64,000 nucleotides of DNA from Streptomyces angustmyceticus (GTDB taxonomy: Bacteria > Actinomycetota > Actinomycetes > Streptomycetales > Streptomycetaceae): positions 2,418,001 through 2,482,000 of the forward strand of contig NZ_CP082945.1 in the NCBI RefSeq assembly GCF_019933235.1. The letters run 5' to 3'. Made by a program: the position numbers and the translations under genes. Below are positions 9,701 through 16,812 of this stretch, piece after piece; the stretch's first letter is position 1; every line of letters starts with the position of its first letter. A model generated the notes under the pieces. The model was given only the letters and a program-made list of their open reading frames with translations. It did no database searches and was not told the DNA's origin.

Positions 9701-9898
9701 GGCGCCGCGGGCGCGGGCGGACTCGCCGAACTCCTCGATGAGGCGGGTCTTTCCGACTCCGGCCTCGCCGCCGATCAGCAGGGCCTGGGGCTCGCCGGAC
9801 GCCGTGACACGGGCGAGCGCGTCCCCCAGCACGGCGAGTTCGGCCGCGCGGCCGACGAACACGGGACTGACGGACCTGGTCTCCACGCCGGTGAGCAT
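6776..9898 (-). CDS. LAL-type LuxR family transcriptional regulator with AAA ATPase domain
   Basis: About 1040-residue large ATP-binding regulator of the LuxR family. The N-terminal ATPase module opens with PVFVGRAAEL and has a Walker A GGEAGVGKTRL and a Walker B LVIVVEDLHWAD. The long middle is made of helical, TPR-like repeats. The C-terminal 60 residues form a LuxR helix-turn-helix (LTPRERDVLRLVADG, then SNRQIADALFISPKTASVHV). Such proteins usually sense a ligand in the repeat region and activate a pathway gene set; the target is unknown here. The frame is open to an ATG at 10024, but that extra 42-residue Pro/Ala-rich stretch has no good ribosome site, so 9898 is preferred. The regulator is alone on its strand, close to small genes. 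Confidence 0.9.
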   Translation of the reverse strand: MLTGVETRSVSPVFVGRAAELAVLGDALARVTASGEPQALLIGGEAGVGKTRLIEEFGESARARGALVAFGGCIEIGSEGLPFAPFSAILHTLNWHLRDELAAAVAGQEGELSRILPELGETPGEAHDEEIGRARLFELTARLLERLAAHRTLVIVVEDLHWADRSTRELFAYLLRSLHDAGVLLVATYRSDDIHRRHPLRPFLAEIDRMRTVRRVELARFNREEVRSQIAGIRGSDPGEDTVDRVFRRSEGNAFFVEELARSLADGALHGLSDPLRDLLLVRVEALPEDAQRVVRTAAEAGSTVEHELLSAVCRMPEDDLIEALRSAVGSNTLVPTQDGTGYRFRHALVREAVVDDLLPGERTRLNRRYAEALEANPSLVRADVCAARLASYWYKSHDAAKALPAVLAASVQARRRHAYAEQLRLLDRALELWDDAPTEVRQGVRPVDYAEAYPACGCHDGDALRFLDLLAEIAVAARLSGDNERAFTIVKRALRSLRGESDPLRTAWFLVQRSRLCQGTGRGNGWEDLGAAQELMHGLPPSSVHAEVLAAVASWAILHDPGPGTFATAERAVELAELVGDEEAELNSRLTLAGLRVDSGEVDAGLDDFRTSLGRAVDRGYFAVIARGHVNFPSALEGVGRSREAVEVTEQGVELTTRYGLKDSTSWVLGNRAESLQSLGRWEEAGRAADDARRLAQSPRALALAASRRTGLALDQGDFAGAETELAVAQEHYGTHDPQPQHALVMARHALRIAAHQGRVLDVRSVLQQVLDAGFPPGTQRYAWPLLWSATTAEADARGLPAAGPGRDAVLARIRDAARKLPRICPVWAAHALALDAELRRAEGRETPDAWAGVVTAFEPLDRPHELARACYRWAESLLHGGERATLGLQGRTPREAAVLLLTRAYTAAAAMGARPLAGELALLAQRARIPLPCPPPQGEAAPATGGAAPADPSPAGAVPAESLGLTPRERDVLRLVADGRSNRQIADALFISPKTASVHVSHILAKLGVSGRGEAGAMAHRLRLFGEPVPGQDPVGTP

Positions 9899-10037
9899 CG
9901 CACAGGAATCCGGCGATCCGGCAGTGGGACCCGGAAGGCGAAGCGCCCGGCCCGGTGCGGAGAGCACCTGGGGCCGGGCGGACGGCTGTGGGGCGGACGG
10001 CGGGGCCGGCACCTGGGGCGCCATGGGAGCCGCCCGG

Positions 10038-10232
10038 TCAGGCGGTGGCGCGGCGGATCCGCGGCCACCTGCCCCGGGTACTCACCCGCCCTTCGGGTTC
10101 GTCCGTCCCGGAACGTGCGCCGCGGCGGGCGGACGGCGCGGTGCCGGCCGCCTCGCGCGCCAGGCGCTGCCGGTCGGCCTCGCGGCGCAGCTCCTCGTGA
10201 CGGATCCGGATCTCCAGCTCGGAGCGGTACAT
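10038..10232 (-). CDS. Small basic hypothetical protein
   Basis: 64-residue, strongly charged protein beginning MYRSELEIRIRHEELRREAD. The first 30 residues are likely one amphipathic helix; the rest is Arg/Gly-rich and probably disordered. The ATG at 10232 has an excellent CAGGGGAG ribosome site, which is why this start is chosen over an upstream one. Small proteins with this opening are familiar from Streptomyces genomes without assigned function. It sits just upstream of the LAL regulator on the same strand. Confidence 0.7.
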   Translation of the reverse strand: MYRSELEIRIRHEELRREADRQRLAREAAGTAPSARRGARSGTDEPEGRVSTRGRWPRIRRATA

Positions 10233-10436
10233 GGTGTCTCCCCTGACGACGGTGCGGTGGTGTGCCGACGGCTTGTCGATGTGCTCAAGCCTCGTCGCCG
10301 AGGGGGTCCGCCGCATCGGGAGAGTTCCCGATCTCCGGCCCCGGGCGGTGCCCGGAAGTCCGCGGTGACGCCCGCGGGTTCCTCAGGGCGCCGCCCGTGG
10401 CACCCGTCCGGTGCTTAGGGAAGCGTCCCGGGGGCC

Positions 10437-11090
10437 TTACGGGGCCGAGGGTCCGGCGCCCGCGGGGGCCTTGGGGACGGTGGGCATGCTGCCGAACAGG
10501 TCGAGGTACATGCCGGCGGAGATCAGGATCCCCACCACGCCGAGCGCCAGCCCTCCCCAGGCGACGGCCCGCACCCAGGTGGCGCGCGGGCGGGTCAGCA
10601 CCACCGCGGCCACGGCCAGCGCGAGCACCGCGAAGAAGCCGTTGACCAGGGCGTTGGTGTGCCAGGAGGCGCCGTAGACCGCGGAGATCTGGTCGGCGGC
10701 CTGGGCCTTGCCCGACTGGACCTTGATCTGGCCCATCAGGTTCGCCCGCTCGGCCAGGGTGGTGCCGAGCCAGGTGCCGGTGACGGACGCGAGGCCGAGG
10801 CCCGCGGCGACGACGGCACCGGCGCCGGCGGCGATCTGCGCGCTGGCGCGGGCGGTGACGCCGGTGTCGTGGTCGGGATCGTCGGCGCCGTCGTCCGCTT
10901 CGAGGCCGGTGGCCTCGTCCTGCGCGGCGAGGGCGGCGTTGTCGTCGTCGTGCTCGTCGACCTTGGCGCCTGCCTTACCGGCCGCCTCGGCCTCGGTGGT
11001 CTCCGGGATCGCAGCAGTCTCCTTGGCCCCCTGCGCCGGCACGGTCTTCTCGTCGTCGGTTCGGTTCTCGGTCGTCCTGGTCGTTCCCAT
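10437..11090 (-). CDS. Putative integral membrane protein, acidic N-terminus
   Basis: 217-residue protein with an acidic, Ala/Glu/Asp-rich cytoplasmic-looking region of about 85 residues followed by three likely membrane helices: AAGAGAVVAAGLGLASV, FFAVLALAVAAVVL, and the stretch ending ILISAGMYL. The middle third holds a soluble loop of about 40 residues. I do not recognise a named family. It is monocistronic, between the MMPL exporter gene and the small basic protein. Confidence 0.75.
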   Translation of the reverse strand: MGTTRTTENRTDDEKTVPAQGAKETAAIPETTEAEAAGKAGAKVDEHDDDNAALAAQDEATGLEADDGADDPDHDTGVTARASAQIAAGAGAVVAAGLGLASVTGTWLGTTLAERANLMGQIKVQSGKAQAADQISAVYGASWHTNALVNGFFAVLALAVAAVVLTRPRATWVRAVAWGGLALGVVGILISAGMYLDLFGSMPTVPKAPAGAGPSAP

Positions 11091-11207
11091 GGGCGCGACC
11101 GTAGGTGCCGCGTCTGAGAGCGAGATGAGAACGGGGGCGGCCGGCGGGCGCCGGTGGGCGACACGCCGGGCGCGAGGGTCCCGCCGGGCGCCGTCCGGTG
11201 CCGAGTC

Positions 11208-13451
11208 CTACGCCTTCACCAGCGGTTTCTCCCCGCCTCGCGGTCCGGGCGGCGCCGCCGTGCCGGGCTCCGGCGGCGGCTCGATACTGATCCGGGGCAG
11301 CCACCGGTCGAGCCAGGACGGCAGCCACCAGTTGGCGCCGCCCAGCAGATGCATCAGGGCGGGCACCAACAGCGTGCGGAGCACGAAGGCGTCCAGGGCG
11401 ACGGCGCAGGCCAGGCCGATGCCGAACATCGCGATGGTCCGGTCGCCGCTGAGGACGAAGGCCGCGAACACCGCGATCATGATGACCGCCGCCGAGTTGA
11501 TCACCCGGCTGGTCTCGGTCAGGCCGACCCGTACCGCCCGGCGGTTGTCGCGGGTCAGCTGCCACTCCTCGTACATCCGCGAGACCAGGAACACCTGGTA
11601 GTCCATGGACAGGCCGAAGAGCACCGAGACCATGATGACCGGCAGGAACGGTTCGACCGGGCCGGCGCTGCCCAGGCCCAGCAGTTCGCTGCCCCAGCCC
11701 CACTGGAAGACGGCGACGACGATCCCGAAGGACGAGGCGACGGCCGCGACGTTCATCAGCGCGGCCTTGAGGGGGATGCCGATGCTGCGGAAGGCGAGCA
11801 GCAGCAGGACCGAGCCGAGCGCGACGACGACGCCGATGAAGAGCGGCAGCTTGCCGACGATGACGGACGCGAAGTCGTCGTAGCTCGCGGTGATGCCGCC
11901 GACCCGCACCCGCAGCGTGCCGTCCCCCCGCGCCGCGGGCAGCACGTCGGCGCGCAGGCGGGTGACCAGGTCGGAGGTCTGCCGGGACTGCGGGGAGGTG
12001 GTGGGGACGACGGTGATCACGCCGGTGCGGTGGCCGCCGTCGTACTCGGGCGCGCCGGCCCGGGCGATGCCGGGTGTCTCCCGCAGCCGTTGCGGCAGCT
12101 TGCCGAAGGCGATCCGGTCCTGGGGTCCTTCCAGGGTGGCGACGAGGGTCAGCGGCCCGTTGGACCCGGGGCCGAAACCGCTGCCGTGTCCGTCGCCCGC
12201 CAGCAGGTCGTAGGCCCTGCGGGTGGTCGAGGAGGCGGGGTTGTTGCCCTGGTCGGAGGTGCCCAGATGCAGTCCGAGGGTGGGGAGCGCGAGGACGGTC
12301 ATCAGGGCCGCGGCGGCCGTTCCCAGGAGCTTGGGGTGGCGCTCGACGAAGCCGGACCAGCGGGCGGCGATGCCGGCGGGCCGCTCGGGCCGCGGTCCCC
12401 GCTCGGCCAGCCGACGGCGCTCCCTCCGGCCGAGCGCCCGCGTCCCGATCAGCCCGAGCAGCGCCGGCAGCAGGGTGACGGCGGCGGCCACGGTCAGGAC
12501 GACGGTCAGCGAGGCGGCGAGGGCGACGCCGTTGAGGAAGCTCAGCCGCAGGACCAGCATGCCCAGCAGCGCGATGCAGACGGTGGCCCCGGCGAAGACG
12601 ACCGCGCGCCCGGACACCGTGACGGCGCGGACGGCGGCCTCGGCGACCGGCAGCCCGGCCCGCAGCCCCTTGCGGTGCCGGGTGACGATGAACAGCGCGT
12701 AGTCGATGCCGACGCCGAGACCGATCAGCATGCCGAGCATCGGGGCGAAGTCGGCGACGGTCATGACGTGGCCGAGCAGGGTGATGCCGGCCGAGGCGGT
12801 GCCCACGGCGGCCAGCGCGGTGACGATCGGCAGCAGGGTCGCGGCGAGCGACCCGAAGGCGAGGAAGAGCACCACGGCCGCGGCGCCGAGTCCGATGAGT
12901 TCCGGGAGCTGGGCGCGCGGCGCCTCGGTCAGCGCGATCCCCGCGCCGCCGAGTTCGACCTGGAGGCCGGGGCCCGACGCGGCCCGCGCGGTGTCGACGA
13001 CCGTGCCGACCTGGGCGGGGTCCAGGTCGTCGGTGGCCCGGTCGAAGACCACGGAGGCGTAGGCGGTGTGCCCGTCCCCGCTGATCCGCCGGGCGTCCGG
13101 GTCGTCGGACGGGCCTGCGCCCCGCTTGCCGTAGGGGCCGTGCACCTCGGCGACGCCGGGCAGCGCGGCGACCTTGTCCAGGGTGCGTGTCATGGTCCTG
13201 CGGACCGCGGCGGAGCGTACCGTTCCGGAGTCCGTGTGCCACACGATGCTGTCGCTGTCCCCGGACTGCCCGGGGAAGGCCCGGTCCAGCAGGGCGGCGG
13301 CCCGCCCGGATTCGGTCCCCGGCACCTCGTAGTTGTTGGAGTACGCCGGTCCCATGACCCCCGCGGCGGCGGCGACGCCCGCGAGGGCGGCCAGCCAGAG
13401 GGCGATCACCACGATGCGGCGCCTGAGACACCACCGAGCCAGAGCGGTCAC
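11208..13451 (-). CDS. MMPL/RND family transporter
   Basis: 747-residue inner-membrane transporter of the MMPL branch of the RND superfamily: two repeats of a large extracytoplasmic loop followed by a membrane bundle, about 12 helices in all. MMPL proteins in actinobacteria export lipids, siderophores and secondary metabolites using proton motive force. The GTG at 13451 (VTALARWCLRRR) is chosen because it leads directly into the first membrane helix and has GAGG upstream; the open frame further upstream is low-complexity. Conserved features include the GVGIDYALFIVTRH segment and its second-half counterpart FGLSMDYQVFLVSRM, carrying the acidic residues of the proton path. It is divergent from the lasso genes, which have no ABC exporter of their own, so a link is possible but not shown. 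Confidence 0.9.
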   Translation of the reverse strand: MTALARWCLRRRIVVIALWLAALAGVAAAAGVMGPAYSNNYEVPGTESGRAAALLDRAFPGQSGDSDSIVWHTDSGTVRSAAVRRTMTRTLDKVAALPGVAEVHGPYGKRGAGPSDDPDARRISGDGHTAYASVVFDRATDDLDPAQVGTVVDTARAASGPGLQVELGGAGIALTEAPRAQLPELIGLGAAAVVLFLAFGSLAATLLPIVTALAAVGTASAGITLLGHVMTVADFAPMLGMLIGLGVGIDYALFIVTRHRKGLRAGLPVAEAAVRAVTVSGRAVVFAGATVCIALLGMLVLRLSFLNGVALAASLTVVLTVAAAVTLLPALLGLIGTRALGRRERRRLAERGPRPERPAGIAARWSGFVERHPKLLGTAAAALMTVLALPTLGLHLGTSDQGNNPASSTTRRAYDLLAGDGHGSGFGPGSNGPLTLVATLEGPQDRIAFGKLPQRLRETPGIARAGAPEYDGGHRTGVITVVPTTSPQSRQTSDLVTRLRADVLPAARGDGTLRVRVGGITASYDDFASVIVGKLPLFIGVVVALGSVLLLLAFRSIGIPLKAALMNVAAVASSFGIVVAVFQWGWGSELLGLGSAGPVEPFLPVIMVSVLFGLSMDYQVFLVSRMYEEWQLTRDNRRAVRVGLTETSRVINSAAVIMIAVFAAFVLSGDRTIAMFGIGLACAVALDAFVLRTLLVPALMHLLGGANWWLPSWLDRWLPRISIEPPPEPGTAAPPGPRGGEKPLVKA

Positions 13452-13611
13452 GGACCTCGTCTGCTTCCCGGGTCGTGCGTCGATATCTCCCGGGAGCGGG
13501 TGGTGCCGAGCGCGGATGTACGGGGGGACGGGCGGCCCGCCGGGTGCCCGTGAGGGAGCGGCGGGCCCCTCTTCGGTGCAGGGTGTCAGCCCAGGGAGAT
13601 CCTTTGCGGTG

Positions 13612-13631
13612 TTTGTGGACTTCCCCACAAA
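13612..13631. promoter_or_regulatory. Perfect dyad, candidate operator
   Basis: TTTGTGG, six bases, then CCACAAA: a perfect 7-bp inverted repeat, AT-richer than its surroundings, about 160 bp upstream of the MMPL start and 280 bp upstream of the lasso precursor. Size and spacing fit a dimeric repressor site. The binding protein is unknown. Confidence 0.45.
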
Positions 13632-13698
13632 GAGCCCGGAATGGGGAACTCGCTCCCGGCCCCGGTTGTGACCCTCAAGGCCGTCGCCCCGCACGGTC

Positions 13699-13741
13699 GC
13701 CGCGTGCGCCGGGAGCGGGCGGCGCACGCGGCGGTTTTTTT
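13699..13741 (+). terminator. Strong intrinsic terminator upstream of lasso precursor
   Basis: A 12-bp perfect GC stem (GCCGCGTGCGCC, 10-base loop, GGCGCACGCGGC) followed by GG and seven T residues on the plus strand. That is a textbook rho-independent terminator, rare in such GC-rich DNA. There is no plus-strand gene upstream, so it ends either a short leader/small RNA or unwanted transcription entering the cluster. Confidence 0.75.
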
Positions 13742-13908
13742 CGGCCGTCCGTTTTCCGGTTGTCACCCGCCAAGAGCTGACATTCTCCTGAACTCCCGGC
13801 ATTCCGGCGGCCTACTTGTGCGGTATGGGTCACATTCCCGGTGTCCGCCCGGTGCTAGATTCCGGCACCGCAAGCCCGTGTCACTCATCGCCGGTAACGG
13901 AGGTTGCC

Positions 13909-14049
13909 ATGAACGAGCACGCCGAGCAGGCGCAAGCACCCACGGAGTACGTCCCGCCGACGCTGGTCGAGGTCGGCGAGTTCACCGAGGACACATTGGG
14001 CAACTGGCACGGCACGTCGCCCGACTGGTTCTTCAACTACTACTGGTAG
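13909..14049 (+). CDS. Lasso peptide precursor (RES-701-3 type core)
   Basis: 46-residue precursor with a GGAGG ribosome site six bases before the ATG. The leader (residues 1-30) carries the lasso signature Tyr-x-x-Pro-x-Leu-x-x-x-Gly (YVPPTLVEVG) and ends Thr-Leu, with Thr at the required -2 position. The core (31-46) is GNWHGTSPDWFFNYYW. Gly1 and Asp9 can close a nine-residue macrolactam, with the last seven residues as the threaded tail. From memory this core is that of RES-701-3 (Ser7); RES-701-1 has Ala7, and RES-701-4 is the form with 7-hydroxytryptophan at position 16. These are endothelin type B receptor antagonists. The synthesis genes follow directly on the same strand. This is a very small gene that is easy to miss. 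Confidence 0.95.
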   Translation: MNEHAEQAQAPTEYVPPTLVEVGEFTEDTLGNWHGTSPDWFFNYYW

Positions 14050-14055
14050 ACCGCC

Positions 14056-14072
14056 CGGCCGCCACGCGGCCG
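14056..14072 (+). terminator. Hairpin after lasso precursor, probable partial terminator
   Basis: A perfect 7-bp stem, CGGCCGC, loop CAC, GCGGCCG, seven bases after the precursor stop and with no T-run. A stem here would favour precursor mRNA over the downstream enzyme genes, as expected when substrate must exceed enzyme. That function is inferred. Confidence 0.5.
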
Positions 14073-14234
14073 ACGCCATGACGGGGGAGCCGGGTCCGCG
14101 GACGCGGGGCCGGTCTCCTTCTCTCTTCGCTTCACGGCGCGCCGGACCGCCACGGCATCCGGGCGCACGCCGTACGTCCCGCGGGCCCGCTCTGCGCCCG
14201 GGGGACCAGGGGGAACGACGGGGGGGCACAGCAG

Positions 14235-16127
14235 ATGAGCGCGGGGTTCGTGGTCCTGCCCGACACCGCCGACGGCGCGGCGGTCCGGGCGCTGTTGCCG
14301 TTCGCGGACGCCCAGGTGGTCCCGCACGCCTCCGGGCGGCCGTGGCTGGTCGGCCGGTGGCCCCACGACCAGGTGACGGTGGCCGCGGCGGGCCCGGCGC
14401 GGCTCGCCGTGATCGGCCCGTGCCCGGTCACCGCGGACCGGCTGGCGCGCCTCGCCGCCGGCGTCTCGCGGCTGCCGGACGTGGACCGGGTCGTCCCCTC
14501 CCTGCGGGGGTCCTGCCACCTGGTGGCCTCGGTGGACGGCAGGGTCCGGTTCCAGGGCAGCCTCTCCGGGCTGCGCCGCGTCTTCCACACCCGGGTGAAC
14601 GGGGTGCGCATCGCCGCCGACCGGTCCGATGTGCTCGCGGCGGCGGCCGGGAGCGGGGTGGACGAGGAGGCGCTGGCGCTGCGCGTGGCCTGCGGCCTCC
14701 AGGTGCCCTACCCGGCGAACGCGCGCAGCGCCTGGTCGGGCGTCGCCACCCTCGCCCCGGACACCTGCCTGCAGTGGGACGGCGACCGCGACCGGGAGGT
14801 GCGGTGGTGGCAACCCCCGCCCCGGGACCGGTCGTTCGAGGAGGGGGCGCAGGGCGTACGGGACGCGCTGACCGCCGTACTGGAGCAACGGCCGCCCTCC
14901 GAGGGCCGGTTGAGCGCCGACCTCTCCGGCGGACTGGACTCCACCTCGCTGAGCTTCCTGGCGGCGCGCCGCACCCCCGAGCTGCTGACCTTCCGCTGGG
15001 GCGAGGCCGAGGCCGGCAACGACGACGCGGCCTACGCGGGACTCGCGGCGGGGCTGCTCGACCGCGCCGAGCACCTGGTCGTGCCGCAGGACGAACTCCC
15101 CGGGATCTTCGCCGATCCCGCCGTCGCGGCCGCCACCGAGGAGCCGCTGTCGCTGACCCGGGCGACGGCCCGCATCCGCCGGAGCGCCCGGCTGCTCGCC
15201 GGCCACGGCTCCCGCCGGCACCTGGCCGGACACGGGGGCGACGAACTGTTCTCCCCCCTGCCCGGCTATCTCCATACGCTGATGCGCCGCCACCCGCTGA
15301 CCGCTCTGCGGCACGTACGGGCCTACTGCGCGCTGACCCGCTGGCCGCTGCGGGCGACGCTCGCCGAGATCGCGAACCCCGGTACCTGCACCGGGTGGTG
15401 GCGGGAGCAGGCCGAGGAGCTGACCGCGCCCCGCCCGCCCCAGCGGCGCCCGACGCTGGGCTGGGGCCTGGGAGCGATGCGCGCGGCGCCCTGGACGACC
15501 GCCCGGGGCGTCGAGCTGGCCCGCGCGGCACTGCGCCGCGCCGCCGAGGAGGCACGGCCCCTCGCCGACGACCTCGCCACCCACACGACGCTCCTCGTGG
15601 TCCGCTCGAACACCTTCGGATACCGGCTGCTGGCGGGCCTGTACGCCGAGGCGGGCGTGCGGCTGGACATGCCGTACCTCGACGACACCGTGCTCGACGC
15701 CGTGCTGCGCGTACCGGCCCACGAGCACGCCGGGCCCTGGCGCTACAAGCCCCTGCTGGCCGCGGCGATGCGGGACATCGTGCCCGACGCGGTCCGCACG
15801 CGGTCCACCAAGGGCGAGTTCGGCGAGGACATCCGCAGGGGCCTGCGCCGCAACCTGCCCGCCGTCCTGGACGTGTGCGCCGACTCCGAGCTGGCGGCCC
15901 GCGGCCTGATCGACCCCGCCGAACTCCGCCGCCGGCTGGCCCTCCCCCAGCCGGACAACACGACGCCCCAGGCCCTGGAGAACCTGCTCGGCTGCGAGAC
16001 CTGGCTGCGCGCCGCCACCGGCCGCGGCCCCACCGCCCCGCACGACGACCGCACCCCGCACACCGACGGCACCCCTGACCGGAACAGCGCCCCGCACAGC
16101 GACGGCACCGCCCCACGGAAGGTCTGA
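14235..16127 (+). CDS. Lasso macrolactam synthetase (asparagine synthetase homologue, C protein)
   Basis: 630-residue enzyme that adenylates the Asp9 side chain of the precursor core with ATP and closes the ring onto the freed amine of Gly1. The N-terminal half resembles the glutaminase domain of AsnB but begins Met-Ser-Ala-Gly with no Cys2, so it cannot hydrolyse glutamine, as is usual for lasso C proteins. The C-terminal synthetase half has the PP-loop SGGLDS at residues 231-236 and a later GHGGDELFSP motif. The last 40 residues are a low-complexity tail repeating His-x-Asp-Gly-Thr. It lies 185 bp after the precursor gene and 5 bp before the B1 gene, so the enzymes form one operon. Confidence 0.95.
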   Translation: MSAGFVVLPDTADGAAVRALLPFADAQVVPHASGRPWLVGRWPHDQVTVAAAGPARLAVIGPCPVTADRLARLAAGVSRLPDVDRVVPSLRGSCHLVASVDGRVRFQGSLSGLRRVFHTRVNGVRIAADRSDVLAAAAGSGVDEEALALRVACGLQVPYPANARSAWSGVATLAPDTCLQWDGDRDREVRWWQPPPRDRSFEEGAQGVRDALTAVLEQRPPSEGRLSADLSGGLDSTSLSFLAARRTPELLTFRWGEAEAGNDDAAYAGLAAGLLDRAEHLVVPQDELPGIFADPAVAAATEEPLSLTRATARIRRSARLLAGHGSRRHLAGHGGDELFSPLPGYLHTLMRRHPLTALRHVRAYCALTRWPLRATLAEIANPGTCTGWWREQAEELTAPRPPQRRPTLGWGLGAMRAAPWTTARGVELARAALRRAAEEARPLADDLATHTTLLVVRSNTFGYRLLAGLYAEAGVRLDMPYLDDTVLDAVLRVPAHEHAGPWRYKPLLAAAMRDIVPDAVRTRSTKGEFGEDIRRGLRRNLPAVLDVCADSELAARGLIDPAELRRRLALPQPDNTTPQALENLLGCETWLRAATGRGPTAPHDDRTPHTDGTPDRNSAPHSDGTAPRKV

Positions 16128-16132
16128 CCCGT

Positions 16133-16387
16133 ATGCGGCTCCACTCCGACGTCTCCATGACGGACACCGACGACGGCACGGTCCTGCTGCACCAGCGCAC
16201 CGGCCGCTACTGGCAGCTCAACCCCACCGGCAGCCGGGTGCTGCACCAACTGCTGGCCGGTGACACCCCCGAGACCGTCGCCGCCGGACTGGCCGCCTCC
16301 TACGGCCTCGACCCGCAGCGGGCCGCGGACGACGTCGGCGCGGTGATCGGGCAACTGCGCGCCGCCGACCTCACGGTGGCGTCATGA
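16133..16387 (+). CDS. Lasso B1 protein (PqqD-like RiPP recognition element)
   Basis: 84-residue PqqD-fold protein that binds the leader peptide and presents it to the B2 peptidase and cyclase. Recognised by the typical pattern near the start (TDDGTVLLHQRTGRYWQLNPTG), the helix pair around VLHQLLAGDTPETVA, and its position between the C and B2 genes. GGAAGG lies ten bases before the ATG. Its stop overlaps the next start by four bases (ATGA), implying translational coupling with B2. Confidence 0.92.
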   Translation: MRLHSDVSMTDTDDGTVLLHQRTGRYWQLNPTGSRVLHQLLAGDTPETVAAGLAASYGLDPQRAADDVGAVIGQLRAADLTVAS

Positions 16388-16812
16388 GCCAGTCGATGAC
16401 CCTGGCCGAGCGGCCCCGGCTGCCGCTGCGCCACCGGCTCCTGCCGCTGCTCGCCGTCGGCGCCGCCCGGCCGCTCGCCCGCCTCAAGCCCGCCCGGCTG
16501 CGGGCCGTCCTGGAACGCGCCCGCCGCGGTGCGGCACCGGCCGGCGCCGAGCAGGCCCGCGCCGCACGCGCCCAGGTGGTGGCCGTGAGCCTGCGCTGCG
16601 CGGGCCAAAACTGTCTGCAGCGCTCCCTGGCCACCGCGCTGCTGTGCCGGGCCCGCGGGGTGTGGCCGACCTGGTGCACCGGCGTGCGCACCCACCCCTT
16701 CGCCGCCCACGCCTGGGTCGAGGCCGACGGCCGGCTGATCGGCGAGCCGCACCCCCCGGGCTACTACAAGCCGCTGCTGACCGTCCCGCCCGAGGAGGCC
16801 GCCGTCCGATGA
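16384..16812 (+). CDS. Lasso B2 leader peptidase (transglutaminase-like cysteine protease)
   Basis: 142-residue cysteine protease of the transglutaminase-like fold that cuts the leader after Thr-Leu to free Gly1. The catalytic Cys is Cys77 in CAGQNCLQRS and the His is His109 in FAAHAWVE, with Asp115 a candidate third member. Together with B1 it makes the split-B pair typical of actinobacterial lasso clusters. It is coupled to B1 and to the next gene by four-base ATGA overlaps at both ends, so the three should be made in similar amounts. Confidence 0.93.
   Translation: MSQSMTLAERPRLPLRHRLLPLLAVGAARPLARLKPARLRAVLERARRGAAPAGAEQARAARAQVVAVSLRCAGQNCLQRSLATALLCRARGVWPTWCTGVRTHPFAAHAWVEADGRLIGEPHPPGYYKPLLTVPPEEAAVR

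Larger units (their letters stand above)
13452..13908. other. Regulatory intergenic region between MMPL exporter and lasso cluster
   Basis: 457 bp between two divergent starts. It holds a perfect 7-bp dyad (13612-13631) and a strong plus-strand intrinsic terminator (13699-13741). Any lasso promoter used for full-length mRNA should therefore lie in the last 165 bp, unless the terminator is regulated. I see only a weak -10-like TAGATT at 13856-13861 without a good -35. No convincing gene is present. Confidence 0.6.

Noticed and set aside
7256..10246. 996-codon plus-strand open frame
   Set aside because: Antisense of the LAL regulator, in the phase that mirrors its codons; no motif and no ribosome site.
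11154..13553. 799-codon plus-strand open frame
   Set aside because: Antisense of the MMPL transporter; composition is Asp/Gln/Arg-rich noise.
13856..13861. TAGATT as the -10 of the lasso promoter
   Set aside because: No matching -35 at 16-19 bp; kept only as a weak note in the intergenic entry.
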